DNA of 64,000 nucleotides from NCBI RefSeq assembly GCF_010731595.1, contig NZ_AP022582.1, positions 5,208,001 through 5,272,000 of the forward strand. The letters are read 5' to 3'. The translations under genes and the position numbers were made by a program. Positions within the stretch are counted from its first letter, which is position 1; every line of letters begins with the position of its first letter. This stretch comes from Mycobacterium seoulense (lineage in GTDB: Bacteria > Actinomycetota > Actinomycetes > Mycobacteriales > Mycobacteriaceae). Positions 7,721 to 16,719 of the stretch are shown here, piece after piece. Below the pieces are notes generated by a model that ran no database searches, was not told the origin of the DNA, and was given only the letters and a program-made list of their open reading frames with translations.

Positions 7721-8373
7721 CAGGCGTTCGCGCGCAGGTAGCCGTAGACGCCGGCGAAGTTGCGGTTCACGTCCTCGGGTATGGGCACCGGGCCGCCGAG
7801 GGCCCTTGCACCCCAAACGATTTGGGCGGTCCGCTCGACCAGGGCGGTGATGTGCAGCGCCTTGTCCGGCCGCGGGCCCACGGCCACCAGGCCGTGGTTG
7901 GCGATCAGCGCGGCGCCCCGTCCGTCGAGCGCCTTGACGGCGTTGGCGCCGACGTCGGGCGTGCCGGACGCGGCGTACTCGGTGCATCGGACGTCCCCGC
8001 CGCAGTACACCGCGAACTCGTCGATGCAGGCCGGAATCGATTGGTGCGCAATGGCGAACATCGTCGCCCACACCGGGTGGCTGTGGATGACGCTGCCGAT
8101 GTCGTCGAACGCGCGGTAGCAGGCCAGGTGCAGCTGCAACTCCGACGACGGTGAGCGGCCGTCGGCCGCGCGCAGCACGGCGCCGTCCGGGTCGATCAGG
8201 ACGAGGTCTTCGAGCTGCATGTCGCGGTAATCGACCGACGACGGCGTGATGACGATGCTGCCGTCGGGGCGCCGCGCGGAGATGTTGCCGGCGGTTCCCT
8301 CGACCAGGCCCCGGCGCAGCATGTCCTTGGCCGCGTCCAGCACCGCGTTCTCGGGGTTGTCAACAAATTTCAT
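7720..8373 (-). CDS. fucA: Class II aldolase/adducin family protein (L-fuculose-phosphate aldolase-like)
   Basis: 217 residues. Class II aldolases cleave phosphorylated ketoses using zinc; the zinc ligands are visible in HSHP (SVIHSHPVWATMF) and in NHG (ALIANHGLVAVG), and the phosphate/substrate loop is VEGTAGNISAR. The ATG at 8373 overlaps the upstream serA2 stop (TGATG); a GTG three bases earlier is possible. The downstream MBL gene overlaps the stop. Gene order fucA-serA2-xylB matches Rv0727c-Rv0729 of M. tuberculosis from memory, where it is annotated as L-fuculose phosphate aldolase. The actual sugar is unproven. Confidence 0.88.
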   Translation of the reverse strand: MKFVDNPENAVLDAAKDMLRRGLVEGTAGNISARRPDGSIVITPSSVDYRDMQLEDLVLIDPDGAVLRAADGRSPSSELQLHLACYRAFDDIGSVIHSHPVWATMFAIAHQSIPACIDEFAVYCGGDVRCTEYAASGTPDVGANAVKALDGRGAALIANHGLVAVGPRPDKALHITALVERTAQIVWGARALGGPVPIPEDVNRNFAGVYGYLRANA

Positions 8374-9350
8374 CACGCCAGCACCTCCGGGTTGACGATG
8401 TGGGCGGGCGTTTTGCCGGACAGCAGCGCCTCCAGATCGTCGGCCACCATTTGCGCCTGCCGAGCCTCAGTGTTCCACGTGGCGCCGCCGATGTGGGGCG
8501 TCAGCACGACATCGGGCATGCCGACCAGCGGGTGGTCGGTGGGCAGCCATTCGCCGACGAAGTGGTCCAGGCCGGCGGCCGCCACTTTGCCGCCGCGCAG
8601 CGCGTCGACGAGCGCGTCGGTGTCGTGCAGCTGGGCGCGCGCGGTGTTGAGGAAGACCACGCCGTCGCGCATGGCGGCGAACTGCGGCGCCCCGATCATG
8701 CCGACCGTGTCGTCGGTGACGGGCGCGTGCAGCGAGACGACGTCCGCCTCGGCCAGCAGCTCGTCGAGTCCGTGCCGCGCCTCGTCGTTGTACGGGTCGT
8801 GAGCGATGACCCGCATGCCCAGCCCGGCCAGCCGCCACCGGGTGGCGCGCCCGACCGCGCCCAGGCCCACTAGGCCGACGGTGCGCCCGGCGATCTCCCA
8901 GGCGCGGAATCGCTGATATGGGATGCTGCCGTCGCGAAAGATGTTGCCGCTGCGGACATCCGCGTCCGCAGGCAGCAGCCGGCGGGTGGCGGCCAGCAGC
9001 AGCGCCACCGTCATCTCGGCGACCGCGTCGGCGTTGCGGCCCGGGGTGTTGAGCACCGGGACACCGGCGGCCGTGGCCGCGGCGATGTCGACGTTGTTGG
9101 GGTCACCCCGGGTGGACGCGATCGCGCGCAGCCCCTGCTCGAGCACCGGCCCGGCCACCGAGTCGCCTTCCACCACAAGGACATCGGCGGCCTCGGCCGC
9201 GATGCGGTCGGCCAGTTGCTCGGCGCTGTAGATCCGCAGCGGGGTCTGCTCTATCCAGGGGTCGTAGACCACATCGGCCAGTTCGGCGAGCTTGGCGAAG
9301 CCCGGCCCCCGCAGCGGGGCGGTCACCAAGGCGCGCGGTCTTGACGTCAC
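8373..9350 (-). CDS. serA2: D-2-hydroxyacid dehydrogenase (3-phosphoglycerate dehydrogenase-like)
   Basis: 325 residues from the GTG at 9350 (TSRPRALVTAPLRGPG follows); a TTG nine bases upstream is less likely. The NAD-binding motif is VGLVGLGAVGRATRW, the catalytic Arg lies in AIASTRGDPNNVD, and the C-terminal catalytic His is in LTPHIGGATWNTE. It lacks the C-terminal ACT regulatory domain of true serine-pathway SerA, so it is a paralog (SerA2-type) acting on some other 2-hydroxyacid, perhaps a sugar acid given fucA and xylB beside it. It heads a leftward operon with fucA and the MBL hydrolase. No obvious ribosome binding site precedes the start, compatible with a leaderless mRNA. Confidence 0.88.
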   Translation of the reverse strand: MTSRPRALVTAPLRGPGFAKLAELADVVYDPWIEQTPLRIYSAEQLADRIAAEAADVLVVEGDSVAGPVLEQGLRAIASTRGDPNNVDIAAATAAGVPVLNTPGRNADAVAEMTVALLLAATRRLLPADADVRSGNIFRDGSIPYQRFRAWEIAGRTVGLVGLGAVGRATRWRLAGLGMRVIAHDPYNDEARHGLDELLAEADVVSLHAPVTDDTVGMIGAPQFAAMRDGVVFLNTARAQLHDTDALVDALRGGKVAAAGLDHFVGEWLPTDHPLVGMPDVVLTPHIGGATWNTEARQAQMVADDLEALLSGKTPAHIVNPEVLA

Positions 9351-9380
9351 GAAGGTCAATGCTGGCGTACGGTGACGCCC
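9351..9380. promoter_or_regulatory. Very short divergent promoter, probably leaderless on both sides
   Basis: Only 30 bases separate the GTG of serA2 (leftward, 9350) from the GTG of xylB (rightward, 9381). For xylB a -10-like TACGGT at 9368-9373 ends seven bases before the GTG. On the other strand CAGCAT ends eight bases before the serA2 GTG. Neither gene has a Shine-Dalgarno sequence. Leaderless transcription is common in mycobacteria, so both genes may start transcription at the start codon. Confidence 0.45.
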
Positions 9381-10751
9381 GTGTCACGCGAAGACGTCAC
9401 AATCGGCATCGACGTCGGCAGCACCGCGGTCAAGGCGGTCGCCGCCGACGCCGACGGCCGGGTGACGGCGCGGACGCGGATCCCGCACCAGTTGCGGGTG
9501 CCGACGCCCGAGCGGCTCGAACACGACGCCGACGAGGCGTGGCGGCGGGGACCCGTGGCGGCGCTCGCGCGGCTGGACCGCCCCGACGCGAAGGCGGTGG
9601 CCGTCTCGGCGATGGTGCCCTCGCTCACGGCCGTCGACGCCGCGGGCGTGCCGGTGACGCCGGGGCTGCTGTACGGCGACGAACGGGGCCGCACCCCGGA
9701 ACGGCAGGCGCCGCCGCTGCCGGCGCTGGGTGAGGCCGCCGAGTTCCTGCGCTGGACGGCGGCGGCGGCGCCCGGCGCTGCCGGGTACTGGCCGGCGCCC
9801 GCGGTGGCCAACCACGCGCTGGCGGGGGAGGCGGTGATCGACTTCGCCACCGCCGCGACCGCGTACCCGCTGTTCGACGGGACCGGCTGGAACCCCGAGG
9901 CGTGCGCCGAGCGGGGCGCGCGGCCCGACCAGATGCCGCGCGTGGAGAGCTTGGGGGCCGCGGTGGGGCAGGTGCGCGACAGCGGCGCCGCGCTGGCGAT
10001 CGGCGCGATCGACGCGCTCTGCGAGCAGATCGTGGCCGGCGCCGACCGCGACGGCGACGTGCTGGTGCAGTGCGGCACCACGTTGATCGTGTGGACCACC
10101 ATCGCCGAGGCGCGCCAGGTGCCGGGCCTGTGGACCATCCCGCACACGGCCGCGGGCAAGAGCCTGATCGGCGGGGCCAGCAATGCCGGCGGGCTGTTCC
10201 TCGGCTGGGTCGACCGCGTGGTGGCGCCCGGCGACCCGGCCGCCGCGCAGCCCGGACGGGTGCCGGTGTGGTCGCCCTATATCCGCGGGGAGCGCACCCC
10301 GTTCCACGACCCGGATCGCCGCGCGGTGCTCGACGCCCTGGACCTCACCCACGACGCGGCCGCCCTGCGCCGCGCCGCCTACGAGGCGTCGGGCTTCGTG
10401 GTCCGCCAGCTGATCGAGCTCAGCGGGGCGCCGGTGGCGCGCATCGTCGCCACGGGCGGCGGCACCCGCGTCGGGCCGTGGATGCAGGCCATCGCCGACG
10501 CCACCGGGCGGCCCGTCGAGGTGTCCGGTGTGCCCGAGGGCGCGGCGCTGGGTGCGGCCTTCCTCGCGCGCATGGCGGCCGGATTGGAGACCTCGATCAC
10601 CGACGCCGCGCGCTGGGCCCGCACCGAGCGCGTCATCGAACCGGACCCCGGTTGGGCGGTCGCGGTCCAGGACCGGTACCGGCGATTCCTGGAACTGGGA
10701 AACCGCCGTTGTAGCGCGCTACCACCCCCGGCTTCTAGGCTGGTGCAATGA
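9381..10751 (+). CDS. xylB: FGGY-family carbohydrate kinase (xylulokinase-like)
   Basis: A 456-residue sugar kinase phosphorylating a pentulose or similar with ATP. The N-terminal phosphate-1 motif is TIGIDVGSTAVKAVAAD; the C-terminal ATPase motif is RIVATGGGTRVGPWMQAIADA, typical of FGGY kinases. The GTG at 9381 is chosen over the GTG at 9372 because it starts directly before the conserved strand and fits a leaderless promoter. Middle sequence is somewhat alanine/glycine-rich and the family is only loosely xylulokinase-like, so the sugar is uncertain. The stop overlaps the next gene's ATG (ATGA). With fucA and serA2 it probably forms a sugar or sugar-acid salvage route. Confidence 0.85.
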   Translation: MSREDVTIGIDVGSTAVKAVAADADGRVTARTRIPHQLRVPTPERLEHDADEAWRRGPVAALARLDRPDAKAVAVSAMVPSLTAVDAAGVPVTPGLLYGDERGRTPERQAPPLPALGEAAEFLRWTAAAAPGAAGYWPAPAVANHALAGEAVIDFATAATAYPLFDGTGWNPEACAERGARPDQMPRVESLGAAVGQVRDSGAALAIGAIDALCEQIVAGADRDGDVLVQCGTTLIVWTTIAEARQVPGLWTIPHTAAGKSLIGGASNAGGLFLGWVDRVVAPGDPAAAQPGRVPVWSPYIRGERTPFHDPDRRAVLDALDLTHDAAALRRAAYEASGFVVRQLIELSGAPVARIVATGGGTRVGPWMQAIADATGRPVEVSGVPEGAALGAAFLARMAAGLETSITDAARWARTERVIEPDPGWAVAVQDRYRRFLELGNRRCSALPPPASRLVQ

Positions 10752-11413
10752 CAGACCACGACCGCACAGCCGCCCGCCGCGAGATCGCCGATGCCTTGTT
10801 GAAAGCCCTTGAGCGGCGGCATGAAATCGCCGATGTCGTGGTGGACTCCGAGAACAAGGCGGCCGCGGTCGAGGCGATCGTCCGCCTGCTGGACACCTCG
10901 CACGTCGCCGCCGAGGCGGTCATGGGGATGTCGTTCGATCAGCTCACCATCGACTCGCGCCGCAAGATCCTGGCCGAACTCGAGGACCTCAACAAGCAGC
11001 TCAGCTTCACCCTCGGCGAGCGCCCGGCCAGCTCGGGGGAGACCCTCGAGCTGCGGCCCTTCTCCGCCGAGAAGGACCGCGACATCTTCGCCGCCCGCAC
11101 CGAGGACATGGGCGCCGCCGGGGACGGCTCCGGCGGGCCGGCCGGCAATGTCGACGACGAGATCAGCGCGGCGCTCGGACGCCTCGACGACGAGGAGGCC
11201 GCCTGGTTCGTGGCCGTCGACTCGGGCGAGAAGGTGGGGATGGTGTTCGGCGAGCTGCTCGGCGGCGAGGTGAACGTGCGGATCTGGATTCACCCCGAGC
11301 ACCGCAAGAAGGGTTACGGCACCGCCGCGCTGCGCAAGTCGCGCACCGAGATGGCGTGGTGCTTCCCGGCCGTGCCGATGGTGGTGCGTGCGCCGTCCGC
11401 CAGGCCCGCCTGA
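10748..11413 (+). CDS. GNAT-like acetyltransferase with GyrA-tower-like N-terminal helical domain
   Basis: 221 residues, homologous in position to Rv0730. The first ~75 residues (LLKALERRHEIADVVV, AAVEAIVRLLDTSHVAAEAV, MGMSFDQLTIDSRRKILAEL, EDLNKQL) resemble the helical segment near the end of the DNA gyrase A / topoisomerase IV A breakage-reunion domain (LLD-x-x-x-QAxAILDM-x-L-x-x-L). The rest is a GNAT domain with the acetyl-CoA loop in HPEHRKKGYGTAALRKS. The C-terminus is short after that loop, so motif B of GNAT looks reduced. ATG overlaps the xylB stop. Its function, and whether the gyrase-like part binds gyrase or DNA, is unknown. Confidence 0.8.
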   Translation: MTDHDRTAARREIADALLKALERRHEIADVVVDSENKAAAVEAIVRLLDTSHVAAEAVMGMSFDQLTIDSRRKILAELEDLNKQLSFTLGERPASSGETLELRPFSAEKDRDIFAARTEDMGAAGDGSGGPAGNVDDEISAALGRLDDEEAAWFVAVDSGEKVGMVFGELLGGEVNVRIWIHPEHRKKGYGTAALRKSRTEMAWCFPAVPMVVRAPSARPA

Positions 11414-11454
11414 GCCACGGCAAAGCCGTTGGCGGCGTAGAGCTCTCGCGGCTC

Positions 11455-12360
11455 CTAGCTCAGTGTCGCGGTGACGGCGACGATGTTGCGCAGCTGCGAG
11501 GTCTCGTCGTCGGGGAAGACGAGCCCGTAGTCGGCGAAGTACTCCCGCCGCTCCCGGGTGGTCACGTGCCAGCCCCGAGCGGTCAGGTAGTCCACGACAT
11601 TGCTGCGCTCGCCGTCGAAGAACAATCCCGAGAGGTCGATGTCGCAGCCCAGGTTGGCCCACCGCTCGTTGAACTGCTTCGCGCGTTCGGTCATCGTCCG
11701 GCCCGAGTCGCCGTGGAATTCGGTGGCCAGCTTGCTGCCCGGGGCGCTGAGCTCGGTGACGTTGTCGAACAGCTTGTCCTGGGCCTCGGGCGGCAGGTAC
11801 ATGAGCAGGCCCTCGGCGCTCCACGACGTCGGCCGTGTCGGGTCAAACCCGCTGCGCCGCAACGCTTCCGGCCAGTCGTCGCGCAGGTCGACGCTGACGG
11901 TGCGCCGGTCGGCGGTGGGGGTGGCGCCCAGCTGCGCCATGGCGGCGGTCTTGAATTCGACGACCTTGGGCTGGTCGACCTCGTAGACGACGCTTCCGGG
12001 CGGCCAGCTCAAGCGGTACGCGCGGGCGTCGAGGCCGGCGGCCAGGATCACCGACTGGCGGACGCCGTCGCGGGCGGCGTTCAAAAAGAAATCGTCGAAG
12101 AAGCGGGTGCGCACGGCGATCGAATCGGTTTCCAGCTGCAGGTCCCGCTCGCCGTCTTGGGCGTCCGTCGGCGCCATCTCACCGTCGACCAGGCCGCGGA
12201 AGAATTCCAGGCCGACCGCCCGCACCAGGGGTGCCGCGAACGGGTCGTCGATGATCGGGTCGGTGTTCGCGCTGGCCAGCGCGCGCGCCGCGGCGACCAT
12301 CGTGGCCGTCGCACCGACGCTGGAGGCCAGGTCCCAGCTGTCTTGGTCAGTGCGTGTCAT
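11455..12360 (-). CDS. SAM-dependent methyltransferase, TIGR00027/LCM-like family
   Basis: A complete 301-residue member of the mycobacterial leucine-carboxymethyltransferase-like family, starting [20 protein letters not shown]. Motifs: [40 protein letters not shown] (SAM site), [13 protein letters not shown] and [19 protein letters not shown]. The equivalent in M. tuberculosis is Rv0731c, just before secY. Paralogous to the partial gene at 1-622; a bracket of the same family flanks the fucA-xylB block. The C-terminal half is a variable substrate lid. The methyl acceptor is unknown. Confidence 0.92.
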   Translation of the reverse strand: MTRTDQDSWDLASSVGATATMVAAARALASANTDPIIDDPFAAPLVRAVGLEFFRGLVDGEMAPTDAQDGERDLQLETDSIAVRTRFFDDFFLNAARDGVRQSVILAAGLDARAYRLSWPPGSVVYEVDQPKVVEFKTAAMAQLGATPTADRRTVSVDLRDDWPEALRRSGFDPTRPTSWSAEGLLMYLPPEAQDKLFDNVTELSAPGSKLATEFHGDSGRTMTERAKQFNERWANLGCDIDLSGLFFDGERSNVVDYLTARGWHVTTRERREYFADYGLVFPDDETSQLRNIVAVTATLS

Positions 12361-12581
12361 GGTCCTCCCATTTACTTAGCAAGTGCAACGAGTCAAGAGC
12401 ACTCTACGCGCCACCGCTGACCGCTTCCTGTGCGTTTATCGGTCGCCGGATGACGGCCCTGGACCGGCTGACCCCGACTAGCTGTTAGTCTCGTACACGG
12501 TTTGACGCGCGACGCCGTACGTCCTGGCCTGCGGGGTGTTGGGCGCGTAATGCAGGAGACCCCCGGCTCGCAGGAGGAAGA

Positions 12582-13907
12582 GTGCTTTCGGCTTTCATCT
12601 CATCGCTGCGGACAGTCGACCTGAGACGGAAGATACTCTTCACGCTGGGCATCGTCGTTCTCTATCGGCTGGGCGCCGCTTTGCCGTCCCCCGGCGTCAA
12701 CTTCCCGAACGTCCAGCAGTGCATCAAGGAGGCCAGCGGCGGCGCGGCCGGGCAGATCTATTCGCTGATCAACCTGTTCTCCGGTGGTGCGCTGCTGAAA
12801 TTGACGGTGTTCGCGGTCGGGGTGATGCCCTACATCACCGCCAGCATCATCGTGCAGCTGCTCACGGTGGTCATCCCGCGGTTCGAGGAGCTGCGCAAGG
12901 AAGGCCAGTCCGGCCAGGCCAAGATGACGCAGTACACCCGGTACCTGGCCATCGCGCTGGCCATCCTGCAGGCGACCAGCATCGTGGCGCTGGCGGCCAA
13001 CGGCGGCCTGCTCCAGGGCTGCTCGCTGGACATCATCGCCGACCAGAGCATCTTCACGCTGGTGGTCATCGTGATGGTGATGACGGCCGGCGCGGCGCTG
13101 GTGATGTGGATGGGTGAGCTGATCACCGAGCGCGGCATCGGCAACGGCATGTCGTTGCTGATCTTCGTCGGCATCGCGGCGCGCATTCCGTCCGAGGGCA
13201 AGACCATCCTGGACAGCCGCGGCGGGGCCATCTTCGCCGCCGTCTGCGTCGCCGCCCTGGTCATCATCGTCGGCGTGGTGTTCGTCGAGCAGGGGCAGCG
13301 CCGCATCCCCGTGCAGTACGCCAAGCGCATGGTGGGCCGCCGGATGTACGGCGGGACGTCGACCTACCTGCCGCTCAAGGTGAACCAGGCCGGCGTCATC
13401 CCGGTCATCTTCGCGTCGTCGCTCATCTACATTCCGCACCTGATCACCCAGCTGATCCGCAGCGGCAGCGGTGGGGTGGGCAACAGCTGGTGGGACAAGT
13501 TCGTCGGCAGTTACCTGTCCGACCCCAGCGACCCCATCTACATCAGCATCTACTTCGGCCTGATCATTTTCTTCACGTACTTCTACGTGTCGATCACGTT
13601 CAACCCCGACGAGCGTGCCGACGAAATGAAGAAGTTCGGCGGGTTCATCCCCGGCATCAGGCCGGGCAAGCCCACCGCCGACTACCTGCGTTATGTGCTG
13701 AGCCGGATTACCCTGCCGGGCTCGATCTACCTCGGCGCGATCTCGGTGCTGCCCAATTTGTTCCTGCAAATCGGCAACGGCGGAGCGGTTCAGAATTTGC
13801 CGTTCGGCGGTACCGCGGTTTTGATCATGATCGGGGTTGGCTTGGATACGGTCAAACAGATCGAGAGCCAGCTCATGCAGCGCAACTATGAAGGGTTCCT
13901 CAAGTGA
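12582..13907 (+). CDS. secY: Preprotein translocase subunit SecY
   Basis: 441 residues, ten predicted membrane segments; the protein-conducting channel of the Sec translocase in the cytoplasmic membrane. The N-terminal [20 protein letters not shown] and the plug/TM2 region [20 protein letters not shown] are typical, as is GGRLIPGI-equivalent [18 protein letters not shown]. The GTG at 12582 sits five bases after AGGAGG at 12572-12577. The stop overlaps the adk start, so secY-adk-map form the usual actinobacterial operon. The 221 bases upstream (12361-12581) hold no gene and must contain the promoter, which I could not place securely. Confidence 0.98.
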   Translation: MLSAFISSLRTVDLRRKILFTLGIVVLYRLGAALPSPGVNFPNVQQCIKEASGGAAGQIYSLINLFSGGALLKLTVFAVGVMPYITASIIVQLLTVVIPRFEELRKEGQSGQAKMTQYTRYLAIALAILQATSIVALAANGGLLQGCSLDIIADQSIFTLVVIVMVMTAGAALVMWMGELITERGIGNGMSLLIFVGIAARIPSEGKTILDSRGGAIFAAVCVAALVIIVGVVFVEQGQRRIPVQYAKRMVGRRMYGGTSTYLPLKVNQAGVIPVIFASSLIYIPHLITQLIRSGSGGVGNSWWDKFVGSYLSDPSDPIYISIYFGLIIFFTYFYVSITFNPDERADEMKKFGGFIPGIRPGKPTADYLRYVLSRITLPGSIYLGAISVLPNLFLQIGNGGAVQNLPFGGTAVLIMIGVGLDTVKQIESQLMQRNYEGFLK

Positions 13908-14449
13908 GAGTCGTTTTGCTGGGACCGCCCGGGGCGGGTAAGGGGACGCAGGCCCAGAAGCTCTCCGAAAAGCTCGGGATCCCGCAGATCTCCACCGGTG
14001 AACTGTTCCGCAGCAATATCGAGAACGGGACCAAACTCGGCCTGGAAGCCAAGCGCTACCTGGACGCCGGCGACCTGGTGCCCTCGGAACTGACCAACCA
14101 GCTCGTCGACGACCGTCTGAGCGATCCCGACGCGGCCAACGGTTTCATCCTGGACGGGTATCCGCGGTCGACGGAGCAGGCCAAAGCGCTGCACCAGATG
14201 CTCGAGAACCGGGGCACCGACATCGACGCCGTCCTGGAGTTCCGCGTCTCGCAGGAGGAGTTGCTGGAGCGGCTCAAGTCGCGCGGCCGCGCCGACGACA
14301 CCGACGATGTCATCCTGAACCGGATGAAGATCTACCGCGACGAGACGGCGCCGCTGCTGGAGTACTACCGGGACGAGCTGAAGACGGTTGACGCGGTCGG
14401 CACGATGGACGAAGTGTTCGCCCGTGCCCTGCGAGCGCTGGGCAGGTAA
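13904..14449 (+). CDS. adk: Adenylate kinase
   Basis: 181 residues; interconverts ATP + AMP and 2 ADP in the cytoplasm. The P-loop is [10 protein letters not shown], the AMP-binding stretch is [10 protein letters not shown], and [10 protein letters not shown] is the adenylate kinase signature. It is the short actinobacterial form lacking the zinc/LID insertion ([12 protein letters not shown] marks the short LID). The GTG start overlaps the secY stop (GTGA-type) and map follows two bases after the stop, giving a tightly coupled operon. Confidence 0.98.
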   Translation: MRVVLLGPPGAGKGTQAQKLSEKLGIPQISTGELFRSNIENGTKLGLEAKRYLDAGDLVPSELTNQLVDDRLSDPDAANGFILDGYPRSTEQAKALHQMLENRGTDIDAVLEFRVSQEELLERLKSRGRADDTDDVILNRMKIYRDETAPLLEYYRDELKTVDAVGTMDEVFARALRALGR

Positions 14450-14451
14450 CC

Positions 14452-15252
14452 GTGAATCCGCTGGCGCGGCTGCGGAGTCGCAAAGTCGTGGCACCGCGCA
14501 CCGCCGATGAACTGGACGCGATGGCCGCGGCGGGCGCCGTGGTCGCGGCCGCGCTACAGGCCGTGCGGGCGGCCGCGGTTCCCGGGGTCTCGACGCTGGG
14601 CCTCGACCAGATCGCCGAGTCGGTGATTCGGGAGGCGGGCGCGATCCCGTCGTTCCTGGGCTATCACGGGTACCCCGCGTCGATCTGCGCGTCGGTCAAC
14701 GAGCGGGTGGTGCACGGGATCCCCTCGGCCGCAGAGATCCTGGCGCCCGGGGACCTGGTGTCCATCGACTGCGGAGCGGTGCTGGACGGCTGGCACGGCG
14801 ATGCCGCGATCACGTTCGGCGTCGGCACCCTCGACGCCGCCGACCAGGCGCTCTGCGACGCCACCAGGGAATCGCTGGAAGCCGGTATCGCGGCGATGGT
14901 CCCGGGCAACCGGCTGACCGACGTCTCGCACGCCATCGAAACCGGAACGCGCGCGGCCGCGGACCGGCACGGGCGCGCGTTCGGGATCGTGGAGGGCTAC
15001 GGCGGCCACGGCATCGGCCGGCACATGCACATGGACCCGTTCCTGCCCAACGAAGGTTCGCCCGGGCGGGGCCCGCTGCTGGCCCCCGGGTCGGTGCTGG
15101 CCATCGAACCGATGCTGACCCTCGGGACGGGCAAGACCGTGGTGCTCGACGACGAGTGGACCGTCACCACCGCCGACGGGTCGCGTGCGGCACACTGGGA
15201 ACATACGGTTGCGGTCACCGAGGCAGGACCGCGCATCCTGACCTTGCCTTAG
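14452..15252 (+). CDS. map: Type I methionine aminopeptidase
   Basis: 266 residues; removes the initiator methionine from nascent proteins. The five metal ligands are visible: D in [19 protein letters not shown] (two aspartates), H in [11 protein letters not shown] in IEPML, and E in [10 protein letters not shown]. The catalytic His is in [14 protein letters not shown]. It has no N-terminal SH3-binding extension, so it matches the MapA type (Rv0734) that follows adk in mycobacteria. The GTG at 14452 lies two bases after the adk stop. Confidence 0.97.
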   Translation: MNPLARLRSRKVVAPRTADELDAMAAAGAVVAAALQAVRAAAVPGVSTLGLDQIAESVIREAGAIPSFLGYHGYPASICASVNERVVHGIPSAAEILAPGDLVSIDCGAVLDGWHGDAAITFGVGTLDAADQALCDATRESLEAGIAAMVPGNRLTDVSHAIETGTRAAADRHGRAFGIVEGYGGHGIGRHMHMDPFLPNEGSPGRGPLLAPGSVLAIEPMLTLGTGKTVVLDDEWTVTTADGSRAAHWEHTVAVTEAGPRILTLP

Positions 15253-15253
15253 G

Positions 15254-15357
15254 TGAACTGGCCGCGAGCGCGGCGAAGCCGGGCGTGGCGGGTCGTGGCC
15301 GTTGAACTGGCCGCGATCGCGAGCGCGGCGGAGCCGGGCGTGGCGGGTCGTGGCCGT
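15254..15357 (+). repeat. Tandem intergenic duplication, 49 bp and 55 bp copies
   Basis: Copy 1 is 15254-15302 and copy 2 is 15303-15357. Both begin TGAACTGGCCGCGA and end GGGCGTGGCGGGTCGTGGCC plus GT; copy 2 has an extra six bases (ATCGCG-type insertion) near its start and one A-to-G change. A third, very short start of the unit (TGAAC) follows at 15358. The repeat lies between map and sigL and shows no coding signal. It may be a slippage-prone spacer or two stem-forming elements; effect on sigL expression is unknown. Confidence 0.85.
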
Positions 15358-15404
15358 TGAACCCAGCACCCATTCGACTCGTTTCAGTAGTCGGAGGTGA
15401 TCGA

Positions 15405-15950
15405 GTGGCCCGTGTGGCAGGTGCTTCGAGGGCGTCCGGGGCTGCCGAAGCCGCCCTGATGAAGGCGCTCTACGACGAGCACGCGGCGGTCTTGTGGCGT
15501 TACGCGCTCCGGTTGACCGGGGACGCGAGCCAGTCCGAGGACGTCGTGCAGGAGACATTGCTGCGGGCCTGGCAGCATCCGGAGGTCGTCGGGGACACGG
15601 AGCGTTCGGCGCGGGCCTGGCTGTTCACCGTCGCCCGCAACCTGATCATCGACGACCGGCGCAGCGCGCGGTTCCGCAACGTCGTCGGTTCGACGGACGA
15701 GGCGGGCGCGCCGGAACGGTCCACGCCGGATGAGGTGAACGCGGCCCTGGACAGGCTGCTGATAGCCGACGCGATGGTGCAACTGTCCGACGAGCACCGG
15801 GCCGTGATCGACCGCTCCTACTACCGCGGATGGACCACCGCGCAGATTGCTGCTGACCTCGGGATCGCCGAGGGGACCGTGAAGTCGCGATTACACTACG
15901 CCGTGCGGGCGTTGCGGCTCACTCTGCAGGAACTTGGGGTCACCCGCTGA
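15405..15950 (+). CDS. sigL: ECF RNA polymerase sigma factor SigL
   Basis: 181 residues from the GTG at 15405, placed seven bases after GGAGGTGA. Region 2 is LYDEHAAVLWRYALRLTGD then SEDVVQETLLRAWQHPEV; region 4 is VIDRSYYRGWTTAQIAADLG and IAEGTVKSRLHYAVRALRLT. It closely matches my memory of M. tuberculosis SigL, including the C-terminus LQELGVTR. SigL directs transcription of cell-envelope and polyketide genes and is held inactive by RslA, encoded directly downstream. The upstream GTG at 15357-equivalent extension overlaps the tandem repeat and is rejected. Confidence 0.97.
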   Translation: MARVAGASRASGAAEAALMKALYDEHAAVLWRYALRLTGDASQSEDVVQETLLRAWQHPEVVGDTERSARAWLFTVARNLIIDDRRSARFRNVVGSTDEAGAPERSTPDEVNAALDRLLIADAMVQLSDEHRAVIDRSYYRGWTTAQIAADLGIAEGTVKSRLHYAVRALRLTLQELGVTR

Positions 15951-15981
15951 GGGCCTCAAATGCTTGAAGGGTGCGAAGGAA

Positions 15982-16710
15982 ATGGATGACATGAAGACGC
16001 CGCTGAGGGGCCTCGGCCCGCCGGACGACCCCTACGTGATGTGGGATGCCGCATACGTGTTGGGCTCGTTGTCGGCCGTCGAGCGCCGCGAATTCGAAGC
16101 GCATCTGGCGCACTGCCCGGCCTGCCGGGAGGCCGTCGCCGACCTGAGTGGCGTGCCGGCCCTGCTGTCGCAGCTCGGCCGGCACGAGGTGGCCGCGATC
16201 GTCGAGTCCGGCCCCGGATCGGTGACGCAAGAGCTGTCGCCGCAGCTGTTGCCGTCGTTGCTGGCCAAGGTCAGCTGGCGTCGTCGCCGCACCCGGATAG
16301 TGACCTGGGTGGCCTCGTCGGCCGCCGCGGTGGTGCTCGCCGTCGGCGTGTTCGTCGGCGTGCAGGGGTACTTGTCGTCCCCGGCGCCGCAGGTGGCCGC
16401 GTCGTCGGCGCCGATGGCGCAGGTGGGCACCACGCTGCTGGCCTCGACGGTGCAGCTGTCCAGCGAGCACTGGGGGACGTCCATCAACCTGCGGTGCGTG
16501 TGCCTGGCCCCGCTCAACGCGCACCACGACACGCTGGCGATGGTGGTGGTGGGCCGCGACGGCAGCCAGACCCGGCTGGCCACCTGGGTGGCCATACCCG
16601 GTCACACCGCGACGCCCGCGGGCAGCATCTCGACGCCGGTCGAGCAGATCGCCGCCGTGCAGGTGGTGGCCGCCGACAGCGGCCAGGTTCTGCTGCAGCG
16701 TTCGCTATAG
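15982..16710 (+). CDS. rslA: Anti-sigma-L factor RslA, zinc-binding membrane protein
   Basis: 242 residues from the ATG at 15982 (ATG at 15991 is also possible). The N-terminal cytosolic zinc anti-sigma domain has HxxxCxxC at about residues 41-48 (HLAHCPAC), which in M. tuberculosis RslA releases SigL on oxidation. One membrane helix follows ([20 protein letters not shown]) and then an extracytoplasmic domain carrying two cysteines (LRCVCLAP). It ends VVAADSGQVLLQRSL, as in the tuberculosis protein. In M. tuberculosis the next gene is Rv0737; here about 10 kb of other genes intervene. Confidence 0.96.
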   Translation: MDDMKTPLRGLGPPDDPYVMWDAAYVLGSLSAVERREFEAHLAHCPACREAVADLSGVPALLSQLGRHEVAAIVESGPGSVTQELSPQLLPSLLAKVSWRRRRTRIVTWVASSAAAVVLAVGVFVGVQGYLSSPAPQVAASSAPMAQVGTTLLASTVQLSSEHWGTSINLRCVCLAPLNAHHDTLAMVVVGRDGSQTRLATWVAIPGHTATPAGSISTPVEQIAAVQVVAADSGQVLLQRSL

Positions 16711-16719
16711 GCCACTGAG

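Noticed and set aside
12600..13769. A 389-codon leftward open frame
   Set aside because: Antisense to secY; Gly/Asp/His-rich composition with no domain.
15254..15357. Possible CRISPR-like direct repeats
   Set aside because: Only two adjoining copies of different length without spacers and no cas genes nearby.
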